The translations under genes and the position numbers were made by a program. Under the pieces are notes generated by a model. It searched no databases and had not been told where the DNA came from. It saw nothing but the letters and a program-made list of their open reading frames with translations. From NCBI GenBank assembly GCA_902805475.1, contig CADCSX010000005.1, forward strand, positions 2,987,501 to 3,051,500: 64,000 nucleotides of DNA, read 5' to 3'. The number at the start of each line of letters is the position of its first letter. Within the stretch, counting starts at the first letter, position 1. Source of the stretch: Entonaema liquescens (Eukaryota; Ascomycota; Sordariomycetes; Xylariales; Xylariaceae). Below are positions 34,512-46,949 of the stretch, one piece after another.

Positions 34512-37500
34512 TCACAAGTAAAACATACTGTTTTCCAACCTCGGATGGATCCTCACGTCCTGTTGCGAAGGTCCCGTACCTGCACCAGCTCCACTGGTGC
34601 TCCCCGCTACTGTAGGCGCTGCCGAGTTGCTCGGGCTATCAAACACATTATGAAGATAGTTCCGAGCACGTTCGCATAAGATATCGGCATAGTACGCAGG
34701 TGTGCAGTAACTCACAGCTTTAGTGGCACGGCCGAATACGTAACACATGCTTTGCGTTAAGTCTTGGAGTTCGTCCGCCACGTTCTTCGTAGCGCCTGGT
34801 GCCTTGGATTTGCCCCCATATCGTTGTCGAAAAATCTCATCAAGCACGACGAAGTAATGGCCAGGTCGCGCTGTCCCCTGGAGCGCTGCGTGCGCTTGTA
34901 AAAAGAAATCCCAACTGCGGGCCTCGGTGACGCCACGATCAACGACAGTTCCCGGCTTTGTGTTGCCCGAGCGGTCCGCATCACCTTCTTTGGTTGGGTA
35001 GAAGCGCGTATGGTGACGCTTGCCAACAATGACAACAGTCATTCGTGGGAGTCCCTTCTTCTGGTCCTGCGGCGGGTATGTCTCCACACATGCGGCACGC
35101 AGCAATGGTAGCTCTTCATCGAGGACCTTTTGGTATTGACCCTCTGATACGCCGTCACGATATACGAGGATATTCTCTGGGAAGGTAGGATGTTTTCCTT
35201 TTTCACGCCATAGACGGAGGCGTGACTTCAGCATATCTTTGAGATCCTTTACCATCTCCTCTCGACCCTTTTGAATACGTAGCATACCAGGCCATTGTCC
35301 GAGCTTGTTGTCAATGCTCGCGACCATACTAGCAACGCTTGGTGCTACCTTGCTTGAGCCGGGAGACGGATGTGTTACGTCAATTCCTACTACCATGGTC
35401 TTGTTTTCGCCAATTATCCCGAGATTGGCAGGATTTATGACTTGATTATCGCCACCTAATTTCAGGTTGACTTTGAGGGCCTCATTGCGGAAATACTGAT
35501 CCTGGCCAGCAGTCTTAGCGATTTTGGTGCCGACGCTACAAACGGTGTGGATACCGTATCTAACGTCACCAAGCTGTTTTATGCGGTAATATAAAGGAAT
35601 AGGGGTTGCTGGCAGAATAATGAAGAGAAGATTTAACGATGATGCTGCCCTTTCCATAAATGTGTCGAGCGCAGGGTCATCAGTATCCCTTAGACCAAGT
35701 CGTTGTGGGGTAAGTGGTGGTCTCGCAGCAATACCAGCATCCACCAGCACTGAGTGGAGCTTGCCGACAAGCTGCCCGAGACTGTCGGACGTGAATGTCT
35801 GCGCTCTTGGGTATCCGGGCATATCAATATATACGCACGACCATTTTTCCAATACCGTGCCAGTATAAAATTTGAGGCTCGCGGAGTTACGCGGCACCAT
35901 ATTCCAACTACCAGCCATCATTTGTGCTGGTTGGCTTTGCTTGTAGACGACCCTCGGTCCCGGGAGAATACGACCGTTGACGGTTATTAAGTCGGAAGAG
36001 ACGGAAATTCCGTATTGTTCCTACGAGTAATACTCTAGTTAGAATACCAACAAGACACGAACGCAACAACTACTTACCAGTAGAGGGTTCGTATCAGGAG
36101 ACAGGCCCGCTGTCTGCCGACCCTTATTGACAATGGACAATGCATTATCCACGGGCTTACGAACGGCAAACCGGATCATGTTCTGAGTCTCTCCCGGATC
36201 AAGTTTGGTTTTAGCTGGCTGGCCTTGTACAACGTAGCACACTTGAGCGGGTAAATACGAAGGGTTCTCCCTATTTCCGACATTGACAACTGGTAGGTTC
36301 GGATTGTCCACGCGGATCCCATGTGCTGTATGATTGTTAACAATTAATTACTTATCTTCTTCGCATAGCTGGTAACTTACCCGTGAGGAAATGATCAAAA
36401 ACAGAGATGTATTTTCCTCCAGTTTCTGCAGGCTTGCCCTGAGGTTTCGGTCCCTTCCCGCCTTTCTTCTTTCCTGCGGGCGATGCGTCGGCCGGTGACT
36501 TCGATGAAGGCTTTTCATCCAACCAAAACTGGACATCTTTCGCCCCAGCTCCGAACGCCTTCACTCTAGGTGGATGAGGACTATTATAGCCATCATTCTT
36601 GTTGGCCAGGCCCCATATAGTTTTAGTTCGTTCAATAACCTTGCCGGACTTGTTCTTTCTTTCCTTTAGATGGGTCGTCTTAACCCTCACTGTCTTTAGG
36701 AACTGCTCTAATTTGAATATTCCTCGTTGAGATCCGAATTTCATAATAAGTTGATCGAGTGGGCCCTCAGGGTAGAAGGCTCCGTGGCTTACGTTGACAT
36801 TAACAAGAATGCGAGCTGTCGCTGCACGAACGCTAGCGAAGAAGCCACGCATAGCTACCAGGCAACTGCCGAGATCATAGGTATCGGATTTCTCGTTTAG
36901 GGAGAAGGTCTTAGATGAGCCGATTGTGGTGAGATTCCCGGCGGATTTAGCATAATGATTTAGGAAGATGTTGATTCCTTGAATGGTAGGTAGCTTCTCG
37001 TTATAATTATCGGACAGGTTAGTCGAATTAAGAAAGTTGGTCAAGGCAGAAATAGACAGGACGTTCGTAAACTGCATCTTGACGGTGTACTGACGAGGAT
37101 CCTCGGGAGGTTCATCTTCACCTTCACTTCGATATGTAACCACTATGCTCTGGTCGTCAAACTTCTGTCGAGAGATGAGAGTGGACTTGAAGTCCGTGAC
37201 TATATCATTTTTGAAAGGCGACAGCTGTGGTGTTTCAAGAAGAAGGCGGATTACTTGAATCTTCTTCTTACCCGCAACTGCAGGGGTCACTTCTGCTATG
37301 TCGTAACGGTAAAGGACTAGCTTGGGTGAAGCATTGAGGGCGAAATAGTTCGCCCATAGTACGACACCTGAGCCCTTTGTGCCATAGCTGGGCCGTAAAG
37401 GGAAGTTGTCAGCAAGGCTAAGATTCGAGAGGTTAGTCGATGCTTTGCTGGCTTGGATGGCATCCTCGATCCTTGTGACATTCGGGTCGGGCGCCGGAAC

Positions 37501-37867
37501 TCCATTTGAACCACTGCAGATGGGTAAGTATGTCGTATATGTCTCAAAAGACTTAGAACACTTACGGGTATGCGGGGAGACCCGAGCCTCCGGAACTGCC
37601 ACCCCCGCGACCACCTTGAAATGAACCTCCACGGCCGCCTTGGTATCCACCGCCCTGGTACCCGCCGCCCTGGTACCCGCCGCCGCCGCCGCCGCCGCCA
37701 CCACCACCACCACCTCGGCCTCCTGGAAATGAGCCTCCTCGACCGTAAGATCCGCCTCCGCCTCCGCCTCCGCCTCCGCCTCTACCTCTACCGCCACCCC
37801 TATCGCCTCGACCGCCGCCCCTATCACCCCTACCACCGCCTCTGTCACCTCGACCACGGCCAGACAT
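34512..37867 (-). CDS. Argonaute (QDE-2/AGO-type small-RNA effector)
   Basis: Core of the RNA-silencing effector complex: binds small RNA and can cleave paired transcripts. Exons 37566-37867, 36381-37513, 36078-36325 and 34512-36020 (introns 52, 55, 57 bases) join to 1,063 residues. The order is an N-terminal RGG/Gly-rich tail of about 95 residues (GDRGGGRG repeats), N domain, linker, PAZ region, MID and PIWI. PIWI has Asp775 in VVGIDVTHPSPGSS, a glutamate-finger candidate at 815/816 (RIQKGREEM), Asp850 in VYRDGVSEGQY and Asp1007 in PAYYAD. That makes DEDD, where animal slicers have DEDH; an Asp there is known in slicing budding-yeast Argonautes. It ends with FYL, as typical C-termini do. The gene is flanked by HET-type genes on the same strand. 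Which paralogue (quelling or meiotic silencing) cannot be decided here. Confidence 0.95.
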
Positions 37868-38685
37868 AGTAGGTAATAATCAATATTGGGTGTGAAAAAT
37901 ATTAGGGTGTAATAGATGAAGAGGAGAAAGTTGAAAAGAACAAAAAGGAATTTTGGGCAGGGTATTATTAAGATTATTAAGTCTTATTAGGCAGACAGGG
38001 TACTCGTTTGTTCTTGCCAGGCTTGATTTTTTACTATGCAGCTCTACGCCAGTCAATGCCAGTCAATGCCAGTCACTGAGGGGTTACACAACGTGGAGAG
38101 ACACTAGCCAAAGTTTCATAATATGATATATGACATAACATTAAAAAGTATAAATACCTTTATAAAAACACCCTAGGTATATGAATAATAAAATAATAAA
38201 ATAATAAAAAGACATTTATAAAATGAAGAAGAGTTAATCTGTAGAAGGACATAAGTTACTACGCAGTTTTGTAAAATCAATAAATATGAAATATGCTACA
38301 CCGCTTAAATGAGAAATGCTACGGATGGTAGGTAAGGCTCTACATGTAACACGTGATTATGAGTTCATGTCAGCATTATGTATTTAATACATTTACCATT
38401 ATCCCCCTGACGTTAGGTACATACATTAGAGCTCTCTAATACCTAGGTACCAAGATGTACCTAAACACAGTTCGTACCCAATGTACATTTCACATCTAAT
38501 ACATCTAATACATCTCGAGTCTTGATACATCTCAGACTCAATCCACTTAAAAAATAACATCGCAACCAACTCATTCGTCTCTTCTCAATAATACAAATAA
38601 AAATACAAACACAACATAATCGTCATCACATTGGTCCTATAGAAACCCCGCTCCGCTATTTCCACTCGACTCTACTCGTCTATTA
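37868..38685. other. Argonaute upstream region
   Basis: 818 bases with no coding sequence. It holds a 10-base tandem repeat (gccagtcaat, about 2.7 copies, 38048-38074) and a catctaata tandem repeat near 38492-38515. Confidence 0.5.
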
Positions 38686-41253
38686 TTACACGTTACTCAA
38701 GCCTGTCTCAGATGTCGAGCCCAGCGATTCTGGATGCTTCTCCCATATCTTTCGGTTAAGAGCAAATCGGAAGCGGTCAACCCTAAACATTCTCTCCAGC
38801 ACAATCGTTTTTACTCGCACCACGGCCTCCCGTGAAAATGTCCCTCTCTGCCAGTCATACGAACAAAGTACCGCGCGCTGCATGCCCCCTTCTTGACCAC
38901 ATACGATGAGAGCTGTAGGCGGTCGCACAGCGTAAAACACTGTCGCAGTACGCGTATATGTATCGATCAATGTAAATGGCCTCTCCTCCCCATTGGTGTA
39001 GGTCCGTTTCTTGGCTCCGGTTGCGAGATGAGATGCAGGGGTGCTCTCTTTTGGCGGGAGAGCCTCGCACTCATCATACGCTGAGAGCTTGTGTTGCGAT
39101 AATGTGCTTCCCGCAACGCTCCACTTCAAGCGTCCCTGGTTTAGGCCAAATAGGTGACGTTCGACCCAGCCTAAATTAGCTGGTACACCTTCGATGCCGA
39201 TGAACATGGCTTGTGTAGACCAGAACTCGCCGCGGTAAAGCTCAAAGATCAGATATGGAGCAAGTAAGAAGACGACCACACCCGGCACGAGAAAAACAAT
39301 TCCTACAGCGAGAAGAGCCTGCATGCCCGCCCCCATAGCATCTACACTAAGTTCACCGTCGGATATTGACTGCAATTGTTGAATCAGAGCACCAACAATC
39401 GCTACCATTACGATACCAGCAAATAGGTAGCCCGGCATTGTGCGAAGCGCAAGCTTTGCGAGAGTACGAGCAGTTGTCGGCCTTTTGAAGAAGGCTACCT
39501 GATCCATCCGATCCCACTGGATCGATGCTCCCATTGCACCGTCTAACGTAACAGCTTGATCGTCAACAATACCTGCTACTTGGCATCGTGGCTCAATGTC
39601 CCAGAGCCGTACTCCGAAAGCATCTTGGATTTCGTACCACGGAGCGCCTCGGCGGAGTGGCTGCATGCATATGAGTCTTTCCAAGAGTGCATCGTTGACG
39701 TTAGCTAAGGATAACCTGGCAAATGCCTCGAAGCTAGAATCTTTGTCGTTAGTTGTCGGTCTTCGCCGCAGAAGCCCCATGAGAGCATATGCGATGTCGC
39801 CCTCCCTAAATTTCTGCGTATTCCGTTCTGCGAGGCATTCCAACCCGATGCTGACAAGTTCCAGAGGCGACAAGTGAATTGTTGATTCATAATGGTCAAC
39901 GAGTTCCCTCACACGATCTGCATCTTTCCACACGGCCCGAGCCGGAAAGTCGCGTTTAGCTACCTCTTCAGGTGGCCCAGCTTTGCCGTAAAAGTGCAAC
40001 TTAATCCGGCGTTCTGATGGACATAGTAAGATTTCTGGGAGTGTCCAGAGTCGATCCCCATATGCTTGGAGCCACTTTATAGTAATAGTCTGACTATAAG
40101 TCTCCGGTACACCCTGAATTTTGCTTTCAAGGGAAGGCCCGACGAGGATAACCATCGAATATGCCGATCGCACAATGTCGCAAATCCGGTACACATCGTC
40201 GCTCTTGCTGTTTGCGCTGTTCTCTGAACCGGCTTCTAACTGAGCGTCGGCATCCCGAATGCATTCAAAGTCTATCCAGAAAGCCACCCTGTTAGCCGAA
40301 CGGGCGGCCTCGACTCCTTGCTTCAGTAAAGTTTGCCGGTCCCTCTTCCCTATTGGCACGAGATTTCTTCTCTGCTCTCCGGAAAGGGTCGTATACCTTT
40401 TCGGATCATTAATCTCACTTTCGGAGTCTACGCAGAACTGATGTCGCGTATACGAAAGGAAGACAAAGCCATTGTAAGCGTGCTCCCCGTGATCTCTAAT
40501 CCAATCCGATACCCTGCATGTCTTGTATCCAGGGCCGCCCCTCCCCTTGCCCTCTGTTACAAAGCATAAAAACCTGGGTCCAAAGTGCCGGGCCAATATT
40601 CCGTTGTTGTCGCTCTTGCTTGTGTTGGAACTGCTACGCGTAGCTGTAATGGGGCGGGAGATCGCTCTTGCTTCCAAGTCTCTGGGCCCTTGCTGTTCCT
40701 TTTCCTCTTCTTCGGGCTCGTCTTCGTTCTGTCCCTCGTAGCGGTTTCGGGATACTCTCGGGTAACGCCAGTCTCGATAAAGAATAGGGTCGTAGAATCC
40801 CTGGTTTCTAAATTCACCTTCGAGGCTCTGCGGTATAAAGAGCTACAAACTTGTTAGTTCGAATTTAACTTCTGGCAATATGCAGTGCGATGGGCTTACT
40901 AGTAACGCCAGTATGAGGCAGCATGGGAGCCAGACGAGGAAGAGTACCAAGTCGGACCCGTCCTGGGACATATCTCGTTTCTCTGTAGTTCCATCCTTAT
41001 ACCTGAAAGAATACATCCAGCAAACGAGTCTCATAATAATCGGAATGCGCCGTGCCGGTTCGCCCTTAAAGCCCCATGTTCTGTTCCCAGTGATCACATC
41101 GCCATAACCAACTGTGTTTTCAACGCCTTGCACGACCAACGGGGCCAATCTTCCATCAGCCGGGCGTAAGAAATGCTCTTGAGTATCATTCTTCTCTTTG
41201 ATCAACTTGTACCTTCCCAAAGAATCCTTATGGAATAAAGTCTTGGCTAGCAT
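38686..41253 (-). CDS. Membrane-anchored HET-like protein
   Basis: Exons 40900-41253 and 38686-40842 with a 57-base intron (GTAAGC donor, CTAAC branch) give 836 residues. The first in-frame ATG is 41253; the open frame extends further upstream without an ATG. Visible order: a hydrophobic segment at about 101-118 (DLVLFLVWLPCCLILALL), an acidic linker, then a divergent HET-like core (NGFVFLSYTRHQF near 244, VAFWIDFECI near 305-313, VYRICDIVRSAYSMVILVGPS, GDRLWTLPEILLCP), and two more hydrophobic segments at about 590-608 and 626-651. The core order (FLSY, WIDxECI, repeated IYxxA-like helix, RxWTLPE) follows HET proteins, but the family is remote and the function unproven. It is fourth in the run of minus-strand defence-type genes. 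Confidence 0.72.
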
Positions 41254-43297
41254 CTTATAAGAGCTGCTTAGAGGTTTGAAGGTAACTGATCTACGTCTAG
41301 GTTGAGTGCTTCGGAGTGGGACTCTCAAAGAACTAGACGTTTTCCTCAGATCTGGTGGTTTTCAATATTTCAATAAGAGAAGCACGAGAGTCAAGGGCAT
41401 ACCACTTTGCCGTGGCTATAGATTTTATTCCCCGAGAGGCTAGACTTTCACACGGCAGCTTTAAAGGGCTGAAAATAAACGGATCTACAATTATATACAT
41501 GCAGGCATTCTACATTCTAGGCACCCAAATATGTGATGGATGTTATATTTACCTCTTAGTTATATCAAATAATATTACGTTTAGGAATGGTTTCGCAGTC
41601 TAACCAAGGTCTTGATTGGAGATCTTGATCCTACGGAGCCGAATACCTTAAACACGCTAGCAAACCTCAGCCGCGAAACCCAGGTATCATTAGAAGATCC
41701 TATATCATGCACGCTAAAAGGGTTAGCGATACCACGTGGATAATAATATTTAATTCTGGCCAATGCAATCGGTGAAGCAAGCGCTCCATCAATTCCTTAT
41801 ACTCGCCCGTTTATAAGGCTACCAATTCTGGCCCCCAACTAAATATTACTCGTCGTTATTTTCCCTCATGATTACCGTTCTTTAGGTGCCGAGAATGGCT
41901 GAGACCAAGTTGTGGCAAACTTCTTACCACCCCTTAGATACTTAAGACATCATAAAAATACATGGTATGTAAGCAGCCACCATTATGCTAAAGCAATTTC
42001 CTTGGAAATGAGACACCACGTTATCTCGTTTTTCGAAAAAAGAAGCTTCATGTAGTAGAGTCTTGTGATAGAGATGACTCCTTAAATCCACTCTCCTTAC
42101 CTTTAGTAGGTAAAAGATCTACCAGATGCTAAGCATAGGACAAGTTAGAGCCTCATATGTGGCAAATGTAGGAGTAGGGCTATGGTCCTTAAACGAGATG
42201 TAACACAATAACGCTCATTTTCTTTTTTGTTTCTAGGGATGAAGACATAAATGAGCTCGCAAATGGCTGCGTGATATCCCAAAGAAAAGTTATATTAATC
42301 CCCCCTGTAGGTAATGTATATCTTCTCATCTCTTATCTGCCATCTTCACAGCCTTTTATTTTGAGTCATGTTCTGATATTGGGAACAAACACTGGCCCGA
42401 ATTCTAGCCTGCTATTGTCGAGGTCAAATCAACTAGGCTAGAGTTGATGCATCTAGATTCGACGTTGGTCCAATCGGACCCTTTCTGAGACGCGGGGACG
42501 GCTGGTAGAAGGACGAAGCAAATTTATCCACGGCTGAGTTATAAGCAGGGTATTGTCCCAACTTGTCGCTAGTGATCATGATAGTTTTAACACTGCTACT
42601 AATTTTAGCTGAATATTTCTCAGAGCTGCTGTTGAAATGATGCTACGGACATGACAGTAGTAAGTAGACACGACCATGCTATAAGTTGTATCCCGTGGAT
42701 CCAGATGATGGTGTCTAACTCAAGACTGTCAATAAAATAAATAATGGGCGCTCTATATGTTTCCAGAGCTTTATAAAGGTACTCAGGTAAGCCGTAGCAT
42801 GAGGCTTCGGACATCTTAACTTATGGGCATGAACTAATTTGAGAGTGAGAGCTGGAGCCTAAAATCGAGGGGGTAGGTGGACGATACCTTACACCGCTAA
42901 AAGGCATGATCCCGCTCAGTGCATCATCTTCCAGATATGCAGTTAAGGATCTTAACGTCGCTCGCGGTTACCCCTGAATCCCCTGTAAGGTCATCGCTCA
43001 AAGTCGTGATATCCGTCTTACTTCTTGTTGAATTGAGAAAGAAGCATTGAATAGGTAACCATGTTAAGCACGAAAGGAAACTGCATAGCTGCCTTGTATT
43101 CACACCAGTAGATAAAGTAAATAAATATTCGCAAATAACTAAACAATTATCACGTTCTATTCCTCGCACAAATACCTTCACATCTTTTCAGCTAACCAGG
43201 TTATTACGGCATACATAAAAACTTTCTATACCTATTCTCAAGTCATAGTATACCTAGGGGTCGTACTGAATAGATATATCAGGACAATTAGGACGCA
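41254..43297. other. 2 kb spacer between divergent genes
   Basis: Promoters of the HET-like gene and the MYND gene. Only short frames without recognisable domains are present. Confidence 0.5.
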
Positions 43298-44677
43298 ATG
43301 GATGTCTCTGTTATTAACACAGACACGTATTCGCCTTGCGAGATCCCATCCAATAAGACTAAAACCACCCAAACCATATGCAAAGAAGTTGTACCTATGG
43401 AAAGTATACCAGATACAATTACAGAAATTACGCAGCACGAATACACCCATCCTGAGTACACCGGATTTGAAGATAAATGTAAAGACATTTCGGCGGTCAT
43501 GGAGGCCATCAGCGAGAGAATAGCTGAATTATCCATACCAGAATCGGACAGGCCGAAACGCTCAGGACTGATCAACACGTTGTCCGTACTCGGACTTGAT
43601 AAATGGCCGCAGCCCAACGGATTCTTCAACAGATGGAACCTGGAACTTGTGTGGGGTGTTTGCTACGCAAAAGGTTGCCGTAACCACGATTGTTTGGAGA
43701 TGTGTAGTGGCTGCCAAGCTGCTCTATATTGCAGCAGGCTCCATCAAGTCGGACATTTTAAATTCCACAAGATAGTCTGCAACCCGGTCAAAAACGCTCT
43801 GAAGCACCTCGCTGAGGAGGAGGCGAAGCTGCGGGCATTCGCGGGCGACGGCTTGGTACCCGGCAACCCCTTCAAAACGATCCGAGGACGATTCGGTTCC
43901 TTCCAGAGTGTTACGGCTCCCTATCTACGTCAACGCTGCAGAGTTATAAGTGCATTATCAGAGACCCCAGGCAGCACAGCTGTCGAGTCCATGTTACAGC
44001 ATTGTCTAGAGGTGCTAAAGTTGGACAATATGGACCTGATGTGCGTGCGGAGCTAGGTGCCAGGACTCTATCTGCGCCTAGGCAGAGACCAAGATGCCTA
44101 CGACTTCATGAAATGGTACACGATCCCCAACCGAAAAGGCTTCGACTGGGACGAATTTAACTACGATAGCTTCCTGGAATATCAAGACGAAGACGTGCTT
44201 GAAAGCCCCGACTTTGTCCTCAAGCACCCAGCCCTCCTAACCCACATCATCGGCATGACGCAGTTGAAACTCCGGCTCCTTCTCGACCTTCGCATGCTAC
44301 AGCGCGAGACCAAGAAACACGGTGATCAACCGCCTAGCCTAAAGACGAAACAGAAGTGGGTGCAAGAATACGCGATCACCGAGATACTCTACATGCGAGA
44401 GGACATCCTCGGGCGGAATGACTGGAAAGATCTTATTATCATCCTAAACAACCAGGTCAAGCAGTTATACAAGCGAGTTCATGATCGCAACAAGTATTAC
44501 TGGTCCGCCCTGGAGGAACCCAGCAAATGGTATGACGCCGTTCCTGACGATGAGTACGAGCCGGGCTCAAAGGGAGAAGTTCCCACGCTACTTTCGCTGA
44601 CGTGGCATTCGTGGGTTGAGTGTCGTCCGGCCTTTACCGCGATCCGTATATTTGAAAAAACGGACTTTGGCTGCTAG
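43298..44677 (+). pseudogene. MYND-type zinc-finger protein with an in-frame TAG
   Basis: From the ATG at 43298 the frame runs to a TAG at 44054-44056, and the same frame continues open to a second TAG at 44675-44677. The part after the first stop, VPGLYLRLGRDQDAYDFMKWY, is clearly the continuation of the same protein, so a sense codon has become a stop. I found no splice signals that would remove it. Residues 122-161 form a MYND-like finger (C..C, CSGC, YCS, H...C) but the usual second Cys of YCSxxCQ is His (YCSRLHQ) and the usual Trp is Phe. A truncated 252-residue protein with the finger could still be made. Full length would be 459 residues. Function of this fungal family is unknown. Confidence 0.75.
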
Positions 44678-45871
44678 ATCGTATCGTGTCTAGAGCTACC
44701 TAAGGAGCTGGTAATCAGGCACGGTAGGAGGTGTTGAAGACTGCGATATGAGCGTATTGCCTTTCCTACTGTTATGACGTTTTATTTTACATAGCGATTC
44801 TTTTTAACTGCCTACAGTCATGTAAGGTTCTGGAAAACGTATTAGAGAGCGACGAGTGGTCTGAGTAGCATTTGGCAACGAGATTCGAGCGGGACATACA
44901 ACTTAGTTAGAAAGTTATTTACTAGGAGTAAAATTTAATGTTATTGTGCGAAGCCCAGGAGAAGATAGGAGGTGGCTCCAGGACATATTCCAAGAATGAC
45001 TTTCCACAGTGATTTAGTAGTTTAGGTACAACTATGCCTGCACATGTAGGGAAGCCAGATTATTACCAACATTACGTCCCTATGAAATGTCACGCCCTTG
45101 GCATTTTGAGCATTGTTTAAGAAACAAAAGTTAAGATGTCCGAACTTGGTTACCTAAATATAATGTATTCTTGTGTTATGTCTTGTGGTAGGACGGTATA
45201 CTTCAGTACTTGTTACGATCCACGTAAGTCTTAACTTCAGTTAATAAGCAGACATCAGGTAATAAAAAGCCCCTATTTCGGATCTAGTTATCTCCTGGAA
45301 CCTACGCTATGGCCGTTAAGTCCGGGCAGCGCTGAACCAACATAACGACATGTTACTTTGCATGAAGCGGGTCAGATAGAGCCGAGTTTGGCCTAGTCAG
45401 GAAACCCAGTGGAATCGGTACATGCGGGAGGTTTATGTTACGATTTACAAATGATGTCGGTGGTTTTATTAGAGCTAACGCTCAAATATACTTAAAATAT
45501 TGAATGGGCTTTACGAACGATTAGTAACAGATTCCGAACCGGGAATGACTGTTAAGGGGTTATGACTTGGAAACATCGAAAAATAGGGGTAAGAATGCCC
45601 CAATACATGATAAAGTGGTATGAACAATAATTATTTGAAGAATAAAATTACCATTATATGTTGAAAGCCTGTCTACTACTATTTCATGATGTGTGAGTAG
45701 TTCGCAATGGATATTCAGAATGCAGTTGAGATATGTGGGAAATGAGAGGAATAAAATACTAAAGAAACCTCCATATGAACATTCATCTTCTACTTCGCTC
45801 ATATATACCACGTATCGTCCAATCCATCCATTCCCTTTCAACCTATCTTATATAGGATGACCACTCAGCCC
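44678..45871. other. Intergenic region between convergent MYND and oxidoreductase genes
   Basis: 1.2 kb of 3' flanks. No gene or ordered repeat seen. Confidence 0.5.
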
Positions 45872-46949
45872 CTACTCCGCCAAAACAACAATCTTCTTCG
45901 CCGAAACGCCCTTCTTCAAAATATCCAACCCCTCCTGAATCCCCTCCAGCCCCTTCGTCCGTACCACCTCCGGCTTAGGCGCAACCTTATACGTCCCCTC
46001 CTTAAGCGCCTCCTCGAAAAGCTCCCTGAAAATCGTAGACGTAGCCTCGTAATACATCCCCTAACACTCACCTCCTCACTCACCTCCCTGATAAACTTCG
46101 CCTCCACCCCTCCGGCACCACTCCCTCGGGAACCATATTCGCACACGCGACAAACAGCTTCTGCCGCGACCGCGCCGACACCTGGGCGCACGGCCCGATA
46201 GCATTCCCGCTCGGCCCCGCCGCCTGCAGGATCCCCGCACACTCACCCCTATCGACCTCCGCGACGAGCTCGTCAACAACGCTCGCGCTGTTGTAGTCGA
46301 ACACCGCGTCCGCGCCCAAGCCTTTCACGTACTCCAAGTTCCGCGGCGAGCACGTGGTGATGACCCGCAGCCCCGCGGCCTTCGCCAGCTGGATCGCGTT
46401 ACTCCCGACCGCCGAGGCGCCGCCCCAGACGAGGACGGATTTCCCCGTGTTCGGGGGTGGCGACGCACCGGCGTTTCTGGCCGTCGGGTACGCCAGACCG
46501 AGAAACCCGCCGTCGAAGAGCGCGTGGCCGGCCGTCGCGATGCACAGCGGGAACACGACTGCCTCAGCGAAGGACAGCGCGTCCGGGACGCGGGCGACGA
46601 GGGCGGGGTCCAGAACGACGTGTTCCTGGAACGCGCCGAATTCGGGTTTCCCCGACGACAGGCCCGTTGCGAAGCCGAGGATGCGGTCGCCGACTTTGAA
46701 GCGCTGGGCTGCTGGCCCCGAGCCCACGCGCTCGATGGTGCCGGCGACGTCCTGCCCGGGAATCAGGGGGTACTTGATGAATGGGAGCGCGGTGGCTTGG
46801 ATGTAGGTGTCGACGGGGTTTAGGCCCCAGGCGTGCACTTTCACGAGTAGTTTGCCCTCCGCAAGGTCAGAGGGTACAGAAGTCTCACGGATGATGCCGG
46901 GGACGCCAGCCTTGTCCTGGGAGAAGATGCGGTTGATAGTGGAAGACAT
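45872..46949 (-). CDS. Zinc-type alcohol/quinone oxidoreductase (MDR family), frame disturbed near the C-terminus
   Basis: Medium-chain dehydrogenase/reductase of the CipB-like fungal group; NADPH-dependent reduction of an unknown carbonyl or quinone is inferred. From the ATG at 46949 the GroES-like part (PLIPGQDVAGTIERVG) and Rossmann motif (VLVWGGASAVGSNAIQLAKAAG, residues 172-193) are intact. After ANMVPEGV the expected VEAKFI block is in another frame, and the C-terminal block (ELFEEALKEGTYK... KKGVSAKKIVVL) in a third. Two readings are possible. A 58-base intron (46026-46083, donor GTGAGT, acceptor TTCAG) gives an unbroken 339 residues but drops the VEAKFI block. Alternatively, single-base losses in two CCCC runs (46107-46110 and 46058-46061) broke the gene or are sequencing errors. 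Catalytic zinc ligands are not obvious, as in this zinc-free subgroup. Confidence 0.75.

Noticed and set aside
37570..37869. His/Arg-rich plus-strand frame
   Set aside because: It is the antisense reading of the Argonaute RGG repeat.
44040..44070. A mini-intron removing the TAG in the MYND gene
   Set aside because: The only GT...AG pair enclosing it is about 16 bases, far below the usual fungal intron minimum.
45857..46806. Plus-strand frames opposite the oxidoreductase
   Set aside because: They are GC-rich shadows of the minus-strand coding sequence, with no domains of their own.
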